Assembly (NCBI GenBank): GCA_046095485.1 | Contig: JBJTJN010000056.1 | Coordinates: forward strand, 1-31,943 | Reading direction: 5' to 3' | Length of the DNA stretch: 31,943 nucleotides | Source of the DNA: SYFI01 sp046095485 | Lineage (GTDB): Bacteria; Actinomycetota; Thermoleophilia; Miltoncostaeales; Miltoncostaeaceae | Shown: one piece after another, positions 26,745 through 31,943 of the stretch | Position numbering within the stretch: position 1 is the stretch's first letter | How the letters are laid out: the number at the start of each line of letters is the position of its first letter | Notes under the pieces: model-generated | What the model was told of the DNA's origin: nothing | Databases searched by the model: none | Seen by the model: only the letters and a program-made list of their open reading frames with translations | Position numbers and translations under genes: made by a program

Positions 26745-26751
26745 GGGTCCC

Positions 26752-28626
26752 GTGGCTACACTCGCTCGCGTGCGCACGCCCCGCGCCCTCCTCGCCGCCT
26801 CTGCATGCGTCGCCGTCGTCGCGCTGCTGGCGGCCGGATGCGGGTCGTCGGCGAACACGTCCATCACCCCGCGCGAGATCACCTTCCCGGTGCTCTGGGC
26901 GGGCAGCAGCGCCGACGGCACGCCCGCGGCGGGCATCGAGCCCGCCACCATCGCCGTGGGCACCGAGGGCGATGCCCAGTTCACGCTCGACCTCGACGAC
27001 GTGCGCGCCAAGAAGGCCGGTGCGCAGTGGCTGGCGGCCACCACCAGCGCCGCGGCGGTGGCAACCCTGCTCACCGGTGCCGACCAGTCGGCCGTGGACC
27101 TGCGCTACGGAATCACCGGCGCCATCGACGGGCCGTCGGGCGGGGCGGCGCTGACGGTGGGAACCATGGCCGCCATCACCGGCGACCCCGTGAAGCCCAA
27201 GGTGGTGATGACCGGCACCATCAGCCCCGACGGCACGGTGGGCACGGTGTCGCAGGTGCCCGCCAAGGTGCGCGCCGCGAAGAAGGCCGGGTATGAGCTG
27301 GTGCTGGTGCCCTGGGGCAGCCGCAGGGAGTTCGACCCGCAGAGCGGCAGGGACGTGAGCCTGCCCGCCCTCGGAAAGTCGCTGGGCATCGAGGTGCGCG
27401 TGGTGCGCAGCGTGGGGGAGGCCTACCGGGCCTTCACCGGCAGCACCATCGTGCCCCCGCCCAAGGCGAAGCCGGTCATCACCCCGCGGGCCCTTGAGGT
27501 GGCCCAGCGCACCACCCGGCGGTCGGTGGCAGCGCTCAGTCGTGAGTTCGCGGCCGGCGGCAACCTGCTGTCGGCGCAGGATCGCGCCGCCATCGCCCCC
27601 GAGGTGCAGCGCGCCCAGTCGGCGCTGGCGGCCGGGCAGATCGGCCTGGCGTACGGGCTGTCGGTGCATGCCACCTACGTGCTCAAGCGCGCGCTGGCCA
27701 AGGGGGCCAGCCGGGCGCTGGCGCGCATGAGGGGCGTGGCCGCCGCGCGCCAGGCGCTGCTGGATGAGTCGAAGACGCTGCTCGCCACGGCCGAGCGCGA
27801 GATGCAGGGGCAGTCCGATCCCACGGGCCTCACCCGCGGGCAGCAGCTGGCGCTGCCAATGGCGCTTGGCTGGTACGCCTACTCGCAGGCGGTGCTGACG
27901 TCGTTCGTGAAGGAACTCGGCCCGGGCAGCACGTGGAACGGCCCCGACCTCGAGCGCGCCGCCGCGGTGCTGGGTGATGTGGAGGCATCGCTGCAGCGGT
28001 TCGGCCCCGATGCCGTGGCCATGGTGCGGGCCGCTCCCGGCGGGGGCACGGGCACCGATGAGTCGACCGCCGCGTTCCTCTCGGGCTACACCAACTTCCT
28101 CGTGCGCGCGGGCAATGCGAACCGCGACTACTACGTGACCGTCGCCTATGGATCGCTCGAGTCGAAGGGCAGCCCCACGGACATCGTGCCGGTGCTCAGG
28201 GCCACGTCGGATATCTCGGGCACCATCGCCCCCGATGAGAACTCCCTGCAGGACGAGATCGTGCAGGCGGCGCACGCCACCACCTACTACGTGCTGGGCG
28301 CGTCGGTGGTGAGCGGGGCGAGCTTCGGCATGCGGGGCTTCGGCCTGGGTGAGGATCCCACGGCGGTGCAGGCCCCCGCGCTGCTGGCGAGCTCCGTGCA
28401 GCAATCATCGGAGACCGTCTACTGGTGGGCGTCCCACCTGCAGCCCATGGGCGTGAACCTCAGCTACGCGCTGTGGCAGCGCCAGTGGGCCGACGCCCTC
28501 GTCCCGGCCTACGCGGGCACGGCCACCGCCCCAGCCGCCGGAACCATCGCGCTGAACGAGCTCTGGTATGCCGCCGCCGGCGCGCTGGTGGCAAACTCGG
28601 CCCAGGTCAACCTGGCGGGCGGCTAG
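26752..28626 (+). CDS. Lipoprotein with Lon-type S16 Ser-Lys protease domain (paralog B)
   Basis: The 624-residue protein is the divergent paralog of the gene on its left. It has a lipobox LAAGC near residue 30, then an S16 domain with catalytic S129 (IDGPSGGAA) and K172 (VPAKVRAAKKAG), again 43 residues apart. A long helical C-terminal domain follows. Shared landmarks with paralog A include ITFPV-WAG, GTPA-GIEP, AHATTYYVLG, GFGLGE and IALNE-WYA. The GTG at 26752 is chosen over TTG 26743 because TACATT ends seven bases before it. The C-terminal domain is conserved between the paralogs and so is functional, but unidentified. Its stop lies in a CTAG shared with the convergent membrane protein gene. 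Confidence 0.85.
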   Translation: MATLARVRTPRALLAASACVAVVALLAAGCGSSANTSITPREITFPVLWAGSSADGTPAAGIEPATIAVGTEGDAQFTLDLDDVRAKKAGAQWLAATTSAAAVATLLTGADQSAVDLRYGITGAIDGPSGGAALTVGTMAAITGDPVKPKVVMTGTISPDGTVGTVSQVPAKVRAAKKAGYELVLVPWGSRREFDPQSGRDVSLPALGKSLGIEVRVVRSVGEAYRAFTGSTIVPPPKAKPVITPRALEVAQRTTRRSVAALSREFAAGGNLLSAQDRAAIAPEVQRAQSALAAGQIGLAYGLSVHATYVLKRALAKGASRALARMRGVAAARQALLDESKTLLATAEREMQGQSDPTGLTRGQQLALPMALGWYAYSQAVLTSFVKELGPGSTWNGPDLERAAAVLGDVEASLQRFGPDAVAMVRAAPGGGTGTDESTAAFLSGYTNFLVRAGNANRDYYVTVAYGSLESKGSPTDIVPVLRATSDISGTIAPDENSLQDEIVQAAHATTYYVLGASVVSGASFGMRGFGLGEDPTAVQAPALLASSVQQSSETVYWWASHLQPMGVNLSYALWQRQWADALVPAYAGTATAPAAGTIALNELWYAAAGALVANSAQVNLAGG

Positions 28627-28979
28627 GACGAGGCGGCCAGCCGCAGGCCCGGGCGACGGCCCTGCCAGCCGCACCACAGCGCGAACAGCACGAGGGCGAT
28701 CACCGAGCCGGTCCAGTGCAGGCCGGTGGCCACGCCCACCAGGCTGATGACCCCTGCGATCACCGCTCCGAAGATGGTGGGCCAGAAGGGGAGCTTCCAC
28801 ACCGCGAGGGTCACCAGCGTGGCCACGAGCCACGAGATGGGGCCGATGGCCCAGCCCCACGACTCGAAGAACTCATGCGACAGCGTGAAGCCGGTGGCGG
28901 CGCCCAGCACGGCCACCACCACCAGCTGCGACAGCGCGGCGCGCCAGGTGATTCCCCAGTCCACGGCGCGCGGGGTCAG
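28623..28979 (-). CDS. Small integral membrane protein
   Basis: A 118-residue protein with about four hydrophobic helices (LSQLVVVAVLGAATGFTL, WAIGPISWLVATLVTLAVW, IFGAVIAGVISLVGVATGL, GSVIALVLFALWCGW) and an Arg-rich C-terminus. I do not recognise the family. The frame is open far upstream, but that part overlaps the GH15-like gene and is low-complexity. The start is either CTG 28979, overlapping the upstream stop as CTGA (MTPRAVDWGITW), or GTG 28964 five codons later. It should be co-translated with the GH15-like protein. Confidence 0.72.
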   Translation of the reverse strand: MTPRAVDWGITWRAALSQLVVVAVLGAATGFTLSHEFFESWGWAIGPISWLVATLVTLAVWKLPFWPTIFGAVIAGVISLVGVATGLHWTGSVIALVLFALWCGWQGRRPGLRLAASS

Positions 28980-29959
28980 CCCAGCAGGTCGGGCAGGTAG
29001 GGGATGTTCCCCCGGGCGTCGCCCGGGGGAGCCCCCACCATGATGTCGGCGTCGATCTCGTCCACCTTGGCCTCGGCCGGGGGCTCGCCGCCGCTCATGT
29101 CGCGCACGGGTCCGCCGTCGCCCGCCCGGGCGATCCACTGCTCGATGTAGTCGGCCTCGCCGGGGTAGCCGAGCGTGCGGAAGGCGTCCGCCGCGGGCTG
29201 CTGGTCCTCCATCCAGGCCAGGCGGCCATCGGCCGCGGGCCCGGGGCCGTACGAGGTGGTGACCGCCCGCACCATGGCGCCGGTGGGGTGGTACATCATC
29301 CCCTTCAGCATCACCGCGCGCGGGTCGTGGTCGCTGGTAGACCCCCACGCGCGCCAGAACGCCGCGGTCTCCTCCACGGTCTGGCGAAGGTCGGTGCCCT
29401 TGTTCGAGGGGTCCTGCCAGCGCAGGGCCATCAGGCGGCGCTCGCCCTCGGTGAGCACCGTGGTGGCGCCCAGGTCCACGCCGTACTCGCGCGGCGGCAG
29501 CTCGCTCTGCAGCTCGATGGTGAGCCCGGGGCCGTAGCCGATGATCTTGCGTCCCTCGGTGCGCCAGCGCGGGGCGTTGCGGCCGTAGGCGTAGCGAAGC
29601 CGGGTGACCAGGCCGATCTCGGCCTCGCCCTCGGTGACCAGCACCTGGCGGATGAACAGCCCCGGCCAGGCCGCCTGCACCGGACCGCGCGCCGGGATTG
29701 CCAGGGCGTCGATCACCCGCACGGTGCCCGTGGGGCCCTCGAGGTCGGTCTCCACCACCAGGGTGCCCTCGCGGTGGCGGTGCGCCACGGTCCTGGAGTC
29801 GGGGAACACCAGCTCCACGCCTCCGCCGCGCTGCTCGTCCACCAGGCCGCTGATGATGCTCGGCTGGTCGATGCGGGGCGCGACGAGCCAGCAGAGCCGC
29901 GCGTTTTCGTCGACCAGGCCCATGGCCCGGCCATCTGAGATCAGGAGAGGTTCACCCAT
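28976..29959 (-). CDS. GH15-like protein lacking the catalytic barrel
   Basis: The 327-residue protein resembles the N-terminal beta-sandwich of bacterial glucoamylase/trehalase-like GH15 enzymes: ISDGRAMGLVDENARLCWLVAPRIDQPSIISGLVD, then the linker hallmark LKGMMYHPTGAMVRAVTTSYG. In complete GH15 proteins (about 600 residues) the alpha/alpha barrel with the catalytic Glu pair follows. Here only a short remnant (RLAWMEDQQPAADAFRTLGYPGEADYIEQWIARA) remains before an acidic linker and the stop. Activity as a glycosidase is therefore unlikely; sugar sensing or decay are both possible. Start ATG 29959 has TAGCCT nine bases upstream. The stop overlaps the start of the small membrane protein gene. 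Confidence 0.7.
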   Translation of the reverse strand: MGEPLLISDGRAMGLVDENARLCWLVAPRIDQPSIISGLVDEQRGGGVELVFPDSRTVAHRHREGTLVVETDLEGPTGTVRVIDALAIPARGPVQAAWPGLFIRQVLVTEGEAEIGLVTRLRYAYGRNAPRWRTEGRKIIGYGPGLTIELQSELPPREYGVDLGATTVLTEGERRLMALRWQDPSNKGTDLRQTVEETAAFWRAWGSTSDHDPRAVMLKGMMYHPTGAMVRAVTTSYGPGPAADGRLAWMEDQQPAADAFRTLGYPGEADYIEQWIARAGDGGPVRDMSGGEPPAEAKVDEIDADIMVGAPPGDARGNIPYLPDLLG

Positions 29960-29968
29960 GGCCCGGGC

Positions 29969-29974
29969 AGGCTA
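29969..29974 (-). promoter_or_regulatory. -10 box of the GH15-like gene
   Basis: TAGCCT on the minus strand ends nine bases before ATG 29959. It is separate from the divergent box at 29991. Confidence 0.5.
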
Positions 29975-29990
29975 GCCGTTCCTTGACCCG

Positions 29991-29996
29991 TACCAT
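29991..29996 (+). promoter_or_regulatory. -10 box of the DsbA-like gene
   Basis: TACCAT ends seven bases before ATG 30004 and supports that start over the in-frame TTG at 29983, which lies upstream of the box. Confidence 0.55.
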
Positions 29997-30003
29997 CACG
30001 GCT

Positions 30004-30879
30004 ATGGACATCGACATCACCTTCATCTCCGACCCCGGCTGCCCGTGGGGCTACTCGGCGTCGCCGTCGCTCGCCGCGCTGCAGTGGCGCTACGGCCCGC
30101 GCCTGCGGTGGCGGCTGGTCACCATCGGCCTGGCCGAGGACGCCTTGCTGTACGAAGAGCGCGGCTACACCCCGGTGATGATGGCCGACCGCATGGAGAT
30201 GTTCCGGCAGTTCGGGATGCCCTTCACGCAGGGGCCGCGGGCCCGCCTCACGGGCACCGCCCGCGCCTGTCGCGCGCTGCACGCCGTGCGCGTGGTGTCG
30301 CCCGGGGATGAGATCACCGCCTTCCGGGCCCTGCAGTTCGGGTGGTTCACCACGCGAATGCTCATGGACGAGGACGCCAACATCGCCGCGGCGCTGGGGC
30401 GCGTGCCCGGGCTGGACGTTCCGGCCGTGATGTCCACGATCGACACACCCGGGGTGGAGGACGCCTACCAGGCCGACCGCGCCGAGGCGCGCACCGCCGC
30501 CGGCAGCCCCACGGAGTTCCAGGGCAAGGCGGCCAACACCGACGGCGCCGTGCGCTACACCGCGCCCTCGCTCATCTTCCGCGCGGGCGACCGCACCCTC
30601 GAGGCCGGCGGGTTCCAGCCCATGGAGGCCTACGACGTGGTGGTGGCCAACCTCGACCCATCGGGATCACGCCGCGGCGTGCCCGAGGAGCGCCCCGAGG
30701 ACGTCCTGGCGGAGTTCCCGCTGGGCCTCACCACGCAGGAGGTGGCCGAGGTGATGCGCACCGACATCGAGCAAGCCATCGACCGCCGCGCCGCCGCCCA
30801 GATGCTCATCCGCGCCGTGGGGCGCGGGGCCGTGCAGGTGGAGCCCCTGGGCGACGACGGGCTGTGGTCGGTGGCCTGA
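30004..30879 (+). CDS. DsbA/FrnE-like thioredoxin-fold protein
   Basis: The 291-residue cytoplasmic protein starts with a thioredoxin-fold strand and active-site loop, IDITFISDPGCPWGYSASPSLAAL. This is the position of the CPWC/CPxC motif in DsbA/FrnE-type oxidoreductases. The second cysteine is Gly (C13-P14-W15-G16), so a classic disulfide exchange cycle is unlikely. A helical insertion domain (about 60-165) and the returning strand with APSLIFRAGDRTLEAGGFQ, including the cis-Pro region, complete the fold. The C-terminal 75 residues look like a separate small helical domain. It is co-translated with the aquaporin remnant through a TGATG overlap. No signal peptide is present. Confidence 0.78.
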   Translation: MDIDITFISDPGCPWGYSASPSLAALQWRYGPRLRWRLVTIGLAEDALLYEERGYTPVMMADRMEMFRQFGMPFTQGPRARLTGTARACRALHAVRVVSPGDEITAFRALQFGWFTTRMLMDEDANIAAALGRVPGLDVPAVMSTIDTPGVEDAYQADRAEARTAAGSPTEFQGKAANTDGAVRYTAPSLIFRAGDRTLEAGGFQPMEAYDVVVANLDPSGSRRGVPEERPEDVLAEFPLGLTTQEVAEVMRTDIEQAIDRRAAAQMLIRAVGRGAVQVEPLGDDGLWSVA

Positions 30880-31521
30880 TGGGCGTGCTGCGTTCGCTTG
30901 CCGGGGCGCTCCTCCACCCGCCGCCCCTCGACTTCCGCGACGGCAAGCAGGAATGGAAGCGCCTGCTCAGCGAGTTCGTCGGCACGTTCTTCCTCGTGCT
31001 GGTGGCCGCCGGCGCGCCGATGGTGATGATGCAGTACCCCGGCACCATCACCATGGAGGCCGCGGTGGTGGCGCCCGGGCTCATGGTGATGGCCATCATC
31101 ATGTTCATGGGCAAGGTGTCCGGCGCGCACCTACCCGGGCGCCAGCACCAGCGCGCTCGCGGCCTTCGGAGCCGAGGCCGTGCTCACGTTCGGCCTGGTG
31201 AGCGTGATCCTGGGCACGGCATCAGGCGCGCAGAACACCGGCATCATCGGCGCCATCGGCGTGGGCGGCTACATCGCGCTCGCGGGCCTGTGGGGCGCGC
31301 CGCTCTCGGGCGCGTCGATGTCCACCGCCCGCAGCTTCGGCCCGGCCCTCGTGGGCGGCGACTTCAGTCACTTCTGGGTCTACCTGCTCGGCCCGTTCAC
31401 CGGCATGTTCATCGCCGTCGGGTTGGCGCTCCTGCTGCGCGGGGGCGGGGGAGGCACGGACGGATCAACCGCCGCGCAGGGCGACATCAAGACGATCATC
31501 AGGGACCCCGGCCAGCGCTGA
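30879..31521 (+). pseudogene. Aquaporin/MIP family gene with internal deletion and frameshift
   Basis: The start ATG at 30879 opens an aquaporin: cytoplasmic lead, TM1 (LLSEFVGTFFLVLVAAGAP), TM2 and MGKVSGAHL, where the first NPA motif should follow. At about 31131 the frame shifts by one, and the sequence resumes as YPGASTSALAAFGAEAVLTFGLVSVILGTASGAQNTG, which belongs just before TM4-TM5. The first NPA loop, TM3 and part of TM4 are therefore missing. In the second half, the other NPA motif reads STA (SGASMSTARSFGPAL) while the rest of the loop is normal. The distal frame continues to 31521. Either the gene is dead or the assembly lost a few hundred bases here. Confidence 0.8.
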
Positions 31522-31546
31522 GCCGGGAGGCGGCCCCGCGCCGGCT
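31521..31546. terminator. Short hairpin between convergent genes
   Basis: AGCCGG (31521-31526) and CCGGCT (31541-31546) form a six-bp stem around a GC-rich loop, overlapping both convergent stop codons. It is a weak candidate for a bidirectional terminator. Confidence 0.3.
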
Positions 31547-31814
31547 ACTCCAGCGGGCTCAGGTGCTCGCGGCAGGCGGCCTCGTGGCCGTCGGTGCGGA
31601 TTCCCTGAAGGCTCACCTCGGCCGGCCACGCGCCGGGGTCGGGCCCCTGGTCGTCGGCCGGCCGGGTGATCACCGCCTGCCATCGGTCGGCCGAGCACGC
31701 CCAGCCGTCCTCGGCGAAGTCGTTGAGCAGGTCGTGGAGGATGTCCGGCGGGCCGAGCAGCAGGTAGCTGCGCGGGCCGGCGACGGTCGGCTGGGCATCG
31801 GACGGCTGGCTCAT
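31545..31814 (-). CDS. Hypothetical protein, 89 residues
   Basis: I do not recognise this small protein. It has a short polar start, then SYLLLGPPDILHDLLNDFAEDGWACSADRWQAVITRP, which suggests an alpha/beta fold. No membrane segment or signal peptide is seen. ATG 31814 is chosen because TATCCT ends seven bases before it; the open frame extends to 31883 but would cross the divergent promoter. It is convergent with the aquaporin remnant and divergent from the gene at the window's right edge. Confidence 0.6.
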   Translation of the reverse strand: MSQPSDAQPTVAGPRSYLLLGPPDILHDLLNDFAEDGWACSADRWQAVITRPADDQGPDPGAWPAEVSLQGIRTDGHEAACREHLSPLE

Positions 31815-31821
31815 CGGCACG

Positions 31822-31831
31822 AGGATAGAGT
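31822..31831. promoter_or_regulatory. Symmetric shared -10 element
   Basis: TAGAGT on the plus strand (31826-31831) ends eight bases before GTG 31840. TATCCT on the minus strand (31827-31822) ends seven bases before ATG 31814. The two boxes share the central TA in AGGATAGAGT, the same ANNNTANNNT layout as at 26735-26744. Confidence 0.6.
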
Positions 31832-31839
31832 GCCGACCC

Positions 31840-31943
31840 GTGACGTCCCCGAAGCTCCGATCATTCACCGGCGAGATCGCCATGATGTTCGAGGATGACG
31901 ACCGCTACCGCGGGCGCCTGCTGCTCATCACCCTCGACACCGA
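31840..31943 (+). CDS. Start of an unidentified gene, cut by the window end
   Basis: The frame from GTG 31840 stays open to the window end, giving 34 residues with high GC in third positions (MTSPKLRSFTGEIAMM, then FEDDDRYRGRLLLITLDT). TAGAGT ends eight bases before the start. An in-frame ATG pair lies at 31882 and 31885. Too little is present to name a product. Confidence 0.5.
   Translation, partial: MTSPKLRSFTGEIAMMFEDDDRYRGRLLLITLDT

Noticed and set aside
28980..29348. A longer start for the small membrane protein (to 29348)
   Set aside because: The added part is Arg/Gly/Pro-rich and lies entirely inside the GH15-like gene in another frame.

Overview
The window is a gene-dense stretch of high-GC bacterial chromosome, roughly 70 % G+C by eye. 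Codon third positions are nearly all G or C. The gene set (groES-groEL under a CIRCE operator, DUF11 surface proteins, metY-metX-metW, a subfamily-2 PyrF, actinobacterial-type -10 boxes of the form TANNNT) suggests an actinobacterium, possibly of the Thermoleophilia type. This is an inference from gene content; no rRNA or other taxonomic marker is present.

Layout. Positions 1-274 hold no recognised gene but end in a strong 16-bp hairpin. Next, on the minus strand, come a secreted DUF1996 protein (275-1375) and a three-gene regulatory operon: ECF-like sigma factor, helix-turn-helix protein and ImmA/IrrE metallopeptidase (3188 down to 1532), each pair joined by a GTGA overlap. A small unknown gene (3265-3690) faces a giant secreted beta-rich surface protein of about 2,380 residues (10991 down to 3846). 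groES-groEL (11253-13239) follows with promoter, CIRCE and terminator all visible. A second large secreted protein with eight DUF11-type repeats occupies 13372-17589. Two small membrane proteins, one of them DUF1622, lie on the minus strand (17647-18311).

From 18439 to 24012 is a methionine and pyrimidine block. metY and metX overlap; a VapBC toxin-antitoxin pair sits on the opposite strand; then come metW, an AEC-family transporter and pyrF, also overlapping. Position 24053 begins a lipoprotein of unknown function. Two paralogous lipoproteins with a Lon-type S16 Ser-Lys protease domain are divergently transcribed from one 23-bp intergenic region (24818-26728 and 26752-28626). The right end holds a GH15-like protein without a catalytic barrel coupled to a small membrane protein (minus), a DsbA-like protein and a deletion-damaged aquaporin (plus), a small unknown gene (minus), and the start of another gene running off the window.

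Expression logic. Almost every first gene of a transcription unit has a TANNNT box ending 6-9 bases before its start codon, so the transcripts are predicted to be leaderless. In two divergent pairs the two -10 boxes share their central TA, giving a symmetric ANNNTANNNT element. Downstream genes in operons often start in NTGA overlaps. Three of these appear to use CTG as the start codon, always followed by ACC. groES, metY and the DUF1996 gene instead have conventional leaders with Shine-Dalgarno sequences.

The items most worth a second look are the divergent S16-lipoprotein pair and its symmetric promoter, the CTG starts, the possible acidic tail beyond the giant protein's TAG stop, the palindrome over the metY promoter, and the sigma/HTH/ImmA operon.
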